From: Hydnum rufescens UP504
Lineage: Eukaryota > Basidiomycota > Agaricomycetes > Cantharellales > Hydnaceae
NCBI GenBank assembly: GCA_014904985.1
Contig: MU129358.1
Location: 1-20,819, forward strand
Reading direction: 5' to 3'
Length of the DNA: 20,819 bases
Below, one piece after another: positions 1 through 8,113 of this stretch. Numbering within the stretch: the stretch's first letter is position 1; the number at the start of each line of letters is the position of its first letter. The position numbers and the translations under genes are program-made. Under the pieces are notes generated by a model. It was not told where the DNA came from. It did not search any database and was given only the letters and a program-made list of their open reading frames with translations.

Positions 1-599
1 GGACCTTTTTCTGAGAGCTTATACTTCTTAGGTCCTACCCGGCATTGTCATGGTCGGCATGTCGCCTGCATTCTTTAAAATTCCCGTCACCCAAACTCTC
101 TCGATTCATATTCGCCATGGAACCTATCCTGAGGGAACCAGCGTGACCTATTGTTATCCGCCCGCTTCTTGTCCTATCCGTGGCCATCGGCGGACAGAGC
201 GAGCGAATCCGATGTCATCAATGCGGCATGCAAATGCACAGCAAAGAATGCTAGCTGCGCGATACTCGACCACGTCCCGGAAGTCCTTCGCGCGGAAGAT
301 TATTCAGTCATTCCTGCCTCTGACCGCGTGAGTAGAAGCTGCACTGGTGCAAGCAACAAGAAGCATACAGCAGGACAGAGTATAGGGCCGTCAATTAATG
401 TGTCTAAACCCAATGGTCGTCCGTTTCTTTGCGATCCAACCACTAGCACTTCGCATGGCAAGTTTGTGCGATTTACTTGATTGTAGCAGGCACGCTGACC
501 TCACACTGCTGCAGTATCCAGGTCAGGCGATCAGTCAGATACCGCTAGCGAGGTTCCAATAAATGATGCCGGAGACACAACCATAGGCAACACCACTCC
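1..599. other. Unassigned CpG-rich left edge
   Basis: The first 600 bases are rich in CpG and carry only short open frames (93 and 109 codons on the + strand, overlapping each other). One of them contains a protein-like stretch, ILDHVPEVLRAEDYSVIPAS, near 260-325, which could be a remnant exon. I recognise no family, splice signals or RNA gene here. Confidence 0.3.
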
Positions 600-639
600 A
601 CATGCAGCCGAACACGCAACCCATCATCTCAATCAATCC

Positions 640-965
640 ACTCCGCCACCTGCAAATACCGCGCCATCCACCCGTCCTTCGTTCCCCCCGGCTCGCGAGA
701 GAGCGAGTAGCTTTTTGTTCTTGGGGTGCCGTATCCCGCGCTCATTTCCGTTCACAGACATTGCCACAACCATCGGACTATCACATTCCCTACGACGACA
801 TCGAACTCACAACTGCGGACGGCAGCGGACTGCATCAAAGTCAAAGCCTATCCCATGAAGCAGCAGAGAGAACTTTTGGGTAGAAATAACCCCTCACCCC
901 CAAGTGATCTCAAAAGTCGCAGCAAACGAGAAACAGACCGACGAGGTGGCAAGAGTTACTGGGGA
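640..965 (+). pseudogene. Degenerate fragment resembling a BEM46-like alpha/beta hydrolase N-terminal region
   Basis: Two + strand frames together read like the start of the BEM46/ABHD13-type serine hydrolase family. One frame gives a PPGSRE-like stretch near 685-705. The 602 frame gives SDYHIPYDDIELTTADG at about 776-826, and a one-base frame change then gives IKVKAYPMKQQRELLG up to about 885. Family members typically have a P-x-(D/Y)-x-x-I-P-Y-(E/D)-D-(I/L)-x-L-x-T-x-DG segment followed by K-(L/V)-x-(A/C)-Y just before the catalytic domain. No GxSxG nucleophile motif or oxyanion region follows, so the fragment ends before the enzyme core. The frame change and missing core make it a relic. 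The assignment rests on motif resemblance alone, and an unrelated short match is possible. Confidence 0.4.
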
Positions 966-1254
966 TGTTGAAACGGCAGGCCAGAAACGGCTAGTGACAT
1001 AGGAGTCGCTGCTTGAAAGAGAAGGTAGTCGTTACAAGGGTAGTTATGAGGGTGATAGTCTAGTATAAGCACCATGGTGCATGTACATACATGTTATACT
1101 TCACATGCCCGACAACCGCGGCCTACTACAAGTACATCTGTCCCTTGATCCCCCCCAGCGGTTCTGAGGTGCACAAATAATTCAGGCTCACGACGCGCAC
1201 ATCACGTCGACCTTGATCTTCTTCGACAAGATCTAATCGATCATTATCCGAAGG

Positions 1255-1865
1255 TCAAGGGACGCTGCCATTGTTCATGAGTGAAAAGGCTTGGGCTAAT
1301 GAGAGAGGAAGAGAATGACTCCCTAGAGTTGCGATGGGTGAGGAATACCAGAACATCGTATAAAATCCCCAAGCCTGATCGGCCGGGTCTGCAATGCTCA
1401 TCGGAAAGTGAACCACGACGATCAAGTACACAAGTTTAGATTTCACAACACCTACTTGGCCGTAATACAAAGGCGAAGCATGGAGCCTAGTACCATTCGG
1501 CGAATTAGATGACTGTGATGGCGTCCATGGGCGAAAGATTCGAGGTTTGACTGACTTGGGATCACTAACCGTCATGCGAAGCCGTGCGTGCGTGCTGTTG
1601 CTCGTCAACTGTTCACGTCGACGTTTGGGGCCGGGGCCAAGTTTGACATTACAGGAGGTCACGGTTAGGAGCGGAAAGACATGTCGACGGTGAACATGAT
1701 GTACTCACCTTCCGGTTCGATCACCATTTTCAACCCGTCCGAATCCGCCAGCTGTGCATTCGCCACAATAACCCCAAGATTATGCGATTTGGCGCAAGAT
1801 ATGGAACATAGGGATGTCCTGGATCTGACGTTGGATATCATAGGGTTGATCGCGCACTCGCGCAC
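1255..1865 (-). CDS. Unidentified minus-strand coding remnant, possibly spliced
   Basis: Two adjacent minus-strand open frames lie end to end. The upstream one (1865 down to 1665) contains NLGVIVANAQLADSDGLKMV followed by IEPEG. Directly after that comes a strong splice donor, GAAG|GTGAGT (donor GT at 1708-1707, minus strand). A CTAAC branch-like site and a CAG acceptor near 1609 would give an intron of about 100 nt. The downstream frame (1662-1255, 135 codons) contains a hydrophobic stretch, KLVYLIVVVHFPMSIADPAD, and runs to a stop. Joining by this intron hits a stop soon after the acceptor, so the model does not close cleanly. I recognise no family. It may be a broken gene or chance open frames in GC-balanced sequence. 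Confidence 0.25.
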
Positions 1866-1867
1866 TG

Positions 1868-1892
1868 GGATCTAACGAAACACGTTAGATCC
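1868..1892. repeat. Small perfect hairpin
   Basis: GGATCTAAC at 1868-1876 and GTTAGATCC at 1884-1892 form a perfect 9-bp stem with a 7-nt loop. It overlaps the end of a 64-codon + strand frame (1681-1875). There is no U-tract or other sign of function; it may be chance or a remnant of a terminal inverted repeat. Confidence 0.4.
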
Positions 1893-2790
1893 ATGAGGAA
1901 CGAATAGTGACGAATCCGCACTATGGTCACACCAGGTAGATCGACAAGCATCCAGACCAATACCAAATAGGGCGGGACGTGATATCCTAACCGCGTGCTT
2001 AGTTTAGGACATGCTACTGGTGTTCCCCAGTTTTAGTTCATTTCCTTCTCCCATTGTCTGGTGAGGGACTCGATGGCTTCGCGACCGTTGAAGAACGAGT
2101 CCTGATTTCGCCGCGTTGACTCTAGTCGTCTAGGAAGATTGGAGCGAGCGAGGGGTGTGCGATGGGCAAACCTGGAGCGTAACCCGGCGCAATGTTCTTG
2201 CGAAGTGTCCCTTGGCGCCGCCCCTGGGACCGTCGGTGTGATTATGAGAGCGGGAAGGGTACGGCAGATCATGGGGATGAAGAAAGCGAGCCGGGGGTGT
2301 CACGGTGGCTGAAGGATATCGGATTACCGGATGAAACCTAAGCCTCGTCAGTAAGGCTTGCGATACTGACCAGGAGCAAAACTACCGTAGGCCACCGAGT
2401 CGACTAGCGAGTCGACTAGTTCAAACTTTATGATACCTACACAGTTGTAAATATAAAGGGCACGAAATTAAACCTGGATTGTTCGTCCATAGGCAAAGGA
2501 TTCGAGTGCGTACAAGTCAAGCCGCAGATCGACTGGGTTGGGATCACTACCCGCGATGCATGAAGCACTATTGTATGTTCCTGGCGCCGAGAGATCATGC
2601 TGACATATAGAGTGGGGTACCGAGTAGGTGCTAATGGTTGACGTTGCAGAGCGCGAGTGGTCTTTCGGCGGCTTCCGAATGACACAGCCATAACGAACTT
2701 TCGAAGCGACCATGCGTTTGCGTCGTGGCCAGCGATTCTCCTGACTTGTCACTCGTTACTGCATGCGTGCGAGCCTGGAGGCAGGGCGGA
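1893..2790. other. Unassigned CpG-rich stretch
   Basis: Only short overlapping frames of 64-94 codons on both strands are present, none with a recognisable motif. The sequence is very rich in CpG (for example 2041-2300), so it has not suffered the CpG loss seen in the right half of the window. A short tandem duplication of GAGTCGACTAG lies near 2397-2419. Nothing else is supported. Confidence 0.3.
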
Positions 2791-2797
2791 TAAAAAT

Positions 2798-4064
2798 ATG
2801 CCGTTCTTCTCCAAGCTTCTTTCATTCCTCAAGATGTCTGACCCATCGCCACCTCGCGACTCCATTCCCCCTTCTTACTGCCAGGCAATCTAGCCAAGAG
2901 GCCTCTGGGGTCTGGTACACGCAACTAGTCAATCTAACGCACGATGAGAGTCCTCCCTACACTGCCTTCAAGCTTGCTACGATCTTCCACTGGGAACGTT
3001 TCGACAAATTCAAGCATGAGGGTTTAACGTTGGTCTTTGAGCGAGACCCTCGCTCCGCCGTGTACTTGCGGATTGATCGCATGTCGTTCGAGAATGACCC
3101 TTGGCACGCAGTCCAAGGGATCTTCTGATAGTCTTGTCCCCAAGTCTTTCGGGGGCTCTCCACAGGCAGCGAAAGATCAGCAGGGTGCGGAGCGCGAAGG
3201 CAGGGCGGCGGATTGGTGCCAGCCGCTCGATGGTGACGCAGATCAAAAAGTACTTTATTGCTTCAAAACCAGGTTCCTCCGGAAAGAACTCCTCGCTACG
3301 AAGCCTCGGTGTGACACATTTTCGAGCGGTGGATAGTCGTCCAAACGTTGTCGATGTCATCCTCGCGGCGTATGCGGTATCGACGCAGAGACGGAAATAT
3401 CACTTGTGGACTGCGAATTGCTGGTGGCTTGCTCGGTCGATCCGGCTTTTCATCCGAACGCAGTGGGGAGGGGAGGATGATGGGGAAATGCCCGAAGGAC
3501 TGCTTGTCGATATGCGGGAACGTGATCTTGTGGCAGACCAGCCCAAGATTCGCTTGATATATGGGAAGTTTGATGCAATACGAGTCTGTATTTCTTCTTT
3601 TACAGAATGGATTGCTTTATCTCTAATATTCAACTATATATTCACAGGAAAGGAACCTCAATCTACACACAGCCGAGTTGCGTGCTCAGGCAGCAGAGGA
3701 GGCCCAGCAGGCAGCGGAGGAGGCCCAGCGGGAAGCGGAAGAACTGGCTCACGAGGCGGAACGGCGACAGCTCGAGGTAGCTCACGAGGCAGACCAGCGT
3801 CGTACGGCAGAAGCGGAGGCAGCTCGCGAGGCAGACCAGCGTCGTGCGGCAGAAGCGGAGGTAGCTCGCGAGGCAGACCAACGTCGTACGGCAGAAGCGG
3901 AGGCAGCTCGCGAGGCAGACCAGCGTCGTGCAGCAGAAGCGGAGGCAGCTCGCGAGGCAGACCAGCGTCGTGCGGCAGAAGCAAAAGTGGACGCTGCAGA
4001 GGTGCAGATTGCGAAACTGCAAGAACAACTCCGGCTACTCGCACCCGATAGTGCATGTACGTGA
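2798..4064 (+). pseudogene. NCWWLA-core hypothetical protein with C-terminal coiled coil; frame interrupted
   Basis: The likely start is ATG 2798 (MPFFSKLLSFLKMSDPSPPR). The frame then slips near 2890 and resumes as YTQLVNLTHDESPPYTAFKL and FKHEGLTLVFERDP (to about 3128). It slips again between about 3120 and 3165, then continues through DVILAAYAV and HLWTANCWWLARSI (about 3401-3440). A well-placed 64-nt intron (donor GT at 3584, CTAAT branch site near 3622, acceptor CAG ending at 3647) joins it in phase to ERNLNLHTAELRAQ and a long Ala/Glu/Arg coiled coil ending at TGA 4062-4064. Repetitive hypothetical proteins with an N-C/Y-W-(W/F)-A core and a charged coiled-coil tail are, to my knowledge, widespread in Agaricomycetes with no established role. 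The two frame changes could be weak introns, but no good donor/branch pair fits either. I favour a decayed or mis-spliced gene. The 3' end may also be spliced further, since GT donors occur at 4057-4066. Confidence 0.55.
3786..3995 (+). repeat. Five 42-bp in-frame tandem repeats encoding a 14-residue coiled-coil unit
   Basis: Units begin at 3786, 3828, 3870, 3912 and 3954, each opening with GAGGCAGACCA(G/A)CGTCGT. In the frame of the host gene each gives EADQRR(T/A)AEAE(A/V)AR. Fourteen residues are two heptads, so the array extends the coiled coil without breaking register. Differences between units are few and alternate (for example T/A after QRR), which suggests recent expansion of a two-unit block. 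Confidence 0.85.
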
Positions 4065-4440
4065 GGTATGACTCGACTGCTTTTCTCAAGCTACTGTCAC
4101 TAACAACCCCGCTATTCTACCAATGATAACGCCACAGTCCCCCCTTTCAAATCGATATACCCACTTCTGGGGTCTGTATTCCCGGGATGCACGACCCCCG
4201 ATCACTTCGTATGACAGGATCCATCTAACAGCAGTACCTTCTACGCTTCCACGTCCTTCATGTTCATATTCCTTAGCACTCGCCCAATCTATTCATTCCC
4301 ATGGCTCAAAGTATGGCCTCAGCATACCACTTCGGGTGAGGGAGACTCATGATATATAATATATTAAGCAATCAAGCTTCTCGTACACTTTAAATTATCA
4401 AGGTAAAGAATCAATTTGTTTTACCTGCTCACGCTCACGA
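4065..4440. other. Intergenic stretch
   Basis: One 78-codon + strand frame (4123-4359) with no recognisable motif lies here. A branch-like CTAAC near 4100 and a CCACAG acceptor at 4137 leave open a further 3' exon of the upstream coiled-coil gene. An AT-rich run (TATATAATATATTAAG near 4352) precedes repeat A1. No gene is supported. Confidence 0.3.
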
Positions 4441-5061
4441 GCCTCGCGCTATTACATCGGTCCTTGAAATCGACGAGATTGTTGGGGCGGAGAATCCGCC
4501 AGAAACTTGTCCACGCAGTGGCATCATAGAGTTGATCAGGGCCAAAGATAGGTTCGGGCCCTTGATAAGCAATGGCTCATCTCGTCTAGAGAGCCACAAT
4601 TGCATCACGAAGTCGAGTTGGAATCCATGGCGATAGTGAGAACTCGCCCTGGCGGAAGGGAAAACGATCCTAGCCTGGTCCGGTTGGTGTTTAATTTGAG
4701 ATCTTGAGGCGCGTCCAATTGCCAGGGTGCGCGGAAATCGTTGTAAAAGACGATCCAAACCGCCACTCACTGCGACGATTCAAGGTCGCGTAAGTGAATA
4801 TGAACGAGTGGGGCAGGTCCATTCTTCGGTGTGATCAACTCAGCGTGGGGGGGTCCTGTTGCATGGCACCAGCATCAATATTGCTTAGCGGCTCTTGATC
4901 AGCCAATGGTTGTAGCAACTCCTGCGACGCGAAAAGTTGTTATAGTCTTTCCACGAGCTACAGCGAATGTAACCTCACCTACTGGCACGCCAAAGAATGT
5001 GTCGGGGTCTACTTGATTGAGGCCAACGATGGGTGAGTCTGGTTCGTTGAGTCACTGCCAG
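4441..5061. repeat. Direct repeat A, copy 1 (621 bp)
   Basis: This block is nearly identical to 7180-7795 in the same orientation. It starts at GCCTCGCGCT and ends at GTCACTGCCAG. The minus strand carries broken coding-like pieces: one frame reads ATAWTSFWRILRPNNLVDF with a longer relic upstream (EPIFGPDQLY), another reads VDPDTFFGVPVGEVTFAVAR, and a third is the 111-codon frame 4770-4435. These need several frame changes, so the block probably holds part of an old gene or transposon gene that I cannot name. It does not have convincing LTR ends. It abuts the AP-3 delta fragment directly at 5061/5062. Compared with copy 2 it retains more CpG. Confidence 0.9.
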
Positions 5062-6288
5062 ACATGATAGTGTTTGCGGAGAAATCCGGACGCACGTCTA
5101 TGTTGCAGCCATCCTTGACTCTAATTACCCAACCTGCAGTGTGCTGAATCATCCTCGACATTATGCAGGGGTTGTATCTGCAATGGTTAGTGTGCTTTGC
5201 GAACTGGCGAGGCACAATCCCCAGTATTAGCCTCCCCCCAATTATTCGATATTCTTGCCAAGTCTTCCAATAATTCGATGCTGATTAAAGTGATCAAGCT
5301 GATCTGTCCCTTATCATCCTATCTCCGGAATATTACAGCGTCTAATGCTTCTGCTTGCTTCATTACCCCTCTCGTATTCTTATCTTAGCTAGGTGCTCTA
5401 GCCCTGTTCGAACCTACTGCAGAAACAAATAACAATAACAGAGCTCATCTCAACAACACTGGTGGTGTCTCTGCTGTACGAATGTGTGCACACTTGCATT
5501 ATCGGTGGTATGCGGGAAGTCCAAGTGACCAATCTCTGGTAAAAGACGTCCACGATAAACTGGCCGCATTTTTGCGCGACCCAGATCAGAACTGTGAGTT
5601 ATGTTCGGCCCCCCTCGCATAACGAAGCATATATTGACGGTGTAGCAATGGAAAATCAGTGAAATACATTTCGTTATTGGCGATGGCAAAAATCGTTCCT
5701 TTGCACCCCCATCTCGTTTCCGCTCATCAAGATGGGATCATCTCCAGCATTGAAGATCAAGACAACAGCTTACGAATGCGCGTTCTTGATCTTGTTTCTT
5801 CCATGGTTGTCGTGGATATGATCTATACAAACTGAATACTGACATTCACCGTCAGGTGGACTGACTATAAGCTAGAGTGAATCGTCCAGAGACTACCCGC
5901 ACCGAGCCAAGACAGTGCGACATCCGCCTCCCAAGTGCCGCCCAATCTCTCGCACGCACAGCAGCAGCAGCGGCATCCGATGTCTCTGGCTATCTCGGTA
6001 ACCCGTGCAGATGCTGCCTCACCCACACCCTCGATACTCACTTCCGCTTCCCGACTCGAAGTTTCCTGGTGCATCATCGCCATGTGTTCTCGCGACGCAT
6101 ATGAGAATGTTACTGATTTCGAGTGGTATCTCTGCGCTGGTTGACCTGGCTTACGTTTCTAACGTGGGCTCTATTGGGCGCGATATCAATGACAAACTCG
6201 TCGATGTCGTGGTGAGAGTTAAGGGTGTGAGAGCGTTCGCTACTAGGCTGATGCTCCGCTTATTGAGCGATGAAATATTATTGGAAAA
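5062..6288 (+). repeat. Duplicated block B, copy 1 (1,227 bp, CpG-retaining)
   Basis: The block runs from ACATGATAGTGTTTGCGG to ATTATTGGAAA and is a direct repeat of 12,431-13,656. It covers the first part of the AP-3 delta pseudogene. Most differences are transitions in which this copy has CG and the other has TG or CA, so this copy is closer to the ancestor. It also has one base fewer in the poly-C run near 5233-5239. Confidence 0.95.
5594..5645 (+). other. Intron retained in AP-3 delta pseudogene
   Basis: GTGAGTT at 5594 and GTGTAG ending at 5645 bound 52 nt. They sit between the conserved DPDQN segment and the YISLLAMAKI segment of delta-adaptin. The same intron, also 52 nt, is present in the second copy at 12,965-13,016. 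It shows that the copies did not pass through spliced mRNA. Confidence 0.8.
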
Positions 6289-6849
6289 TTGCCGCGATCG
6301 CACAAGTTACCCTGAAGTTCTGTGGGCTACTGCATGGAGCTGTGGGGAATATTGCTTGTACGTGTCGATCTCATTCAGATTGGCCCCTGGCCTGCCATTC
6401 TTTCTCCGAGTACACTCACATTGCCGTGACAGAGCTAGCGAACTCACAAGGGCTAGTCGCTCTTCTATTGCAGCCCAACGTTATGCTATTACGGGAGGTG
6501 ACGATCGCAGTCTATTTACAGACTGCACTCAAAGTATTCAGGTACTGGGCGGCGGAAGTGTCCAAGCACTGGGATGAGGGTTTGCTCCCAGAGATAAAGA
6601 CCAAGTCGACAAGATGATTTCCAATCTCGGTCCCTTCACCACTAGTTCACACATTGAGGTGCGAGAGCGTGTGAGCCTCTCCCCCTCCCGTGATCCTTGC
6701 GTCGTCTGGCTGTATGCACTTTCTGAAACTCCTCTCACGTACTACTGCTCAGGCCTTGAATATCTTTCAATTGCCCACATTTATGAGGGCTGACTTGTCC
6801 AAACATCAGGGAAAGTTATCGCCAAGTTCGATCTCAAACTTAGAATCAT

Positions 6850-6874
6850 CTGATTCCTCTCTTCCCCTTTCCAG
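6850..6874 (+). other. Intron 3' end in AP-3 delta pseudogene
   Basis: CTGAT, then a pyrimidine-rich tract, then CCAG ending at 6874 form a standard fungal branch site and acceptor directly before the codons for NIVAEPNFPKSLY. The donor lies somewhere in about 6770-6830 and was not pinned down. Confidence 0.6.
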
Positions 6875-7179
6875 AACATCGTGGCCGAACCCAACTTCCC
6901 CAAAAGTCTATATCTAATTCGACCGCTACATGTTCGAGAACTGAATGGTATTACGCCTCAACCACAGGCTAACGTTCGCGTTCCCGAGGGTCTCGGCCTT
7001 GAAATTTGAATCGTCCAACTTTCTCGCTCTAAAGTTGAAGACAGCGAGACCACCGCCACCAATAATGAAGAGGATGTAGAGAACGCATTTCCTATAGCTA
7101 ACCGTCCAAAGAAGAAAGGAAAGGGCAAGGCAGAAGACAAGTCTGTGAAAGGAAGATCTTATCTCTTACATGCTCGCCG

Positions 7180-7795
7180 CGCCTCGCGCTTTACTCGGTC
7201 CTTGAAATCGACGAGATTGTTGGGGCGGAGAATCCGCCAGAAACTTGTCCACGCAGTGGCATCATAGAGTTGATCAGGGCCAAAGATAGGTTCGGGCCCT
7301 TGATAAGCAATGGCTCATCTCGTCTAGAGAGCCACAATTGCATCACGAAGTCAAGTTGGAATCCATGGCGATAGTGAGAACTCGCCCTGGCAGAAGGGAA
7401 AACGATCCTAGCCTGGTCCGGTTGGTGTTTAATTTGAGATCTTGAGGCGCGTCTAATTGCCAGGGTGCGCGGAAATCGTTGTAAAAGACGATCCAAACCG
7501 CCACTCACTGCGACGATTCAAGGTCGCGTAAGTGAATATGAACGAGTGGGGCAGGTCCATTCTTCGGTGTGATCAACTCAGCGTGGGGGGTCCTGTTGCA
7601 TGCACCAGCATCAATATTGCTTAGTGGCTCTTAATCAGCCAATGGTTGTAGCAACTCCTGCGACGCGAAAAGTTGTATAGTCTTTCCACGAGCTACAGCG
7701 AATGTAACCTCACCTACTGGCACGCCAAAGAATGTGTCGGGGTCTACTTGATTGAGGCCAACATGGGTAAGTCTGGTTCGTTGAGTCACTGCCAG
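7180..7795. repeat. Direct repeat A, copy 2 (616 bp)
   Basis: Same orientation as 4441-5061 and nearly identical over the full length. It differs by a few one-base indels (for example in the GGGGGG run near 7586 and at CCAACATGGG near 7760) and by transitions, most of which turn CG or G of copy 1 into CA, TG or A here (near 7352, 7391, 7625, 7634, 7768). It cuts off the AP-3 delta pseudogene at 7179, after its Lys-rich linker. Minus-strand relic frames are the same as in copy 1 (105 codons at 7508-7191; 65 codons at 7828-7631). Together the two copies bracket the 2.1-kb AP-3 segment. Confidence 0.9.
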
Positions 7796-7821
7796 GCTAG
7801 ATAAGATCTTTTGGTGGAATA

Positions 7822-7886
7822 AGATCAAGGATTGAACACGCTAAGCTAGCTTAGCTTAGCTTGCCTTGCAGTTTAATCCTTGATCT
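7822..7886. repeat. 65-bp nested palindrome
   Basis: Outer arms AGATCAAGGATTGAAC (7822-7837) and GTTTAATCCTTGATCT (7871-7886) pair at 15 of 16 positions. Inside lies GCTAAGCTAGCTTAGC (7840-7855), itself a perfect 16-nt palindrome, followed by a TTAGC/TTGCC-rich run. It lies 26 bp beyond the end of repeat A2. It could be the fold-back end of a small element or a cruciform-prone junction. No coding is seen. Confidence 0.8.
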
Positions 7887-8027
7887 CGCTCGAGATCCAG
7901 TGTGGGCGGAGAATGCCGAAGAGGGTCTGAGTTACGTAAGCATCAGAACGTCGAGCACTAATGTTTAGCGCTTCGTTCGCTGAAGATTGATAAACTCAGA
8001 AGTGATAGACCTTCTTCGGAACTCGGA

Positions 8028-8113
8028 GCGCGAGAGAATCTAAGGAGCATGGCTATGCAACCCATTAGCAGCCGAAGGCCGCCATAGCCATGGTGTGAGG
8101 ATTTCTCTCGCGC
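8028..8113. repeat. 86-bp imperfect long hairpin
   Basis: Outer arms GCGCGAGAGAATC (8028-8040) and GATTTCTCTCGCGC (8100-8113) pair with one bulged base. Inner arms CATGGCTATG (8048-8057) and CATAGCCATG (8083-8092) pair perfectly around a 25-nt loop. The two stems are in register, so the segment could fold as one long hairpin in DNA or RNA. There is no tRNA-like cloverleaf and no clear gene on either strand. Confidence 0.7.

Larger units (their letters stand above)
5062..7179 (+). pseudogene. AP-3 complex subunit delta (delta-adaptin, Apl5-type) pseudogene, intron-containing, lacking both ends
   Basis: AP-3 delta is a large subunit of the adaptor complex that sorts cargo from Golgi/endosomes to vacuoles. 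The adaptin repeats are recognisable in order: GVVSAMVSVLCELARHNPQ (from 5168), SPQLFDILAKSSNNSMLIK (about 5230), SLLYECVHTCIIGG (about 5470), KLAAFLRDPDQN, then a 52-nt intron (5594-5645). Next come YISLLAMAKIVPLHPHLVS (about 5670), LPSAAQSLARTAAAAASDV (about 5931), ENVTDFEWYL and LVDLAYVSNV (about 6104-6170), EVLWATAWSCGEYC (about 6314), QPNVMLLREVTIAVYLQTA (about 6472), and MISNLGPFTTSSHIEVRER (about 6611). After an intron ending CTTTCCAG at 6874 come NIVAEPNFPKSLYLIRPLHV, VPEGLGLEI and a Lys-rich linker (about 7100). The N-terminal portion and the C-terminal remainder are absent. Breaks include TAG after NPQY, a frameshift in the poly-C run, several frame changes around 5830-6130, and TGA at 7007-7009 where related sequences suggest Trp (a G-to-A change). 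Retained introns indicate copying at DNA level. Confidence 0.85.

Noticed and set aside
2836..2893. A 58-nt intron restoring the frame near the start of the coiled-coil gene
   Set aside because: It restores phase but has a poor donor (GTCTGA) and no properly placed branch site, and it would remove the MSDPSPPR stretch that looks like normal coding. A frameshift is simpler.
3101..4051. The 316-codon + frame ending in an Arg/Gly/Ser-rich tail as the gene product
   Set aside because: The frame is real up to about 3583, but it then reads through a good intron (3584-3647). The spliced frame gives a regular 14-residue heptad coiled coil, which is the more plausible product.
4441..7795. Repeats A1 and A2 as the LTRs of a retrotransposon
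   Set aside because: No clear TG..CA ends at the repeat limits, no primer-binding site or polypurine tract, no matching flanking duplication, and the interior is AP-3 delta with introns instead of gag-pol.
7180..7805. Repeat A2 end (CTAG followed by AT) as a Helitron 3' terminus
   Set aside because: Only a 4-bp stem precedes CTAG, A1 does not end in CTAG, and no Rep/helicase coding is seen, so there is not enough to call a Helitron.
8028..8113. The hairpin as a tRNA gene
   Set aside because: No D-arm, T-arm consensus or CCA-compatible acceptor geometry; it folds as one long hairpin.
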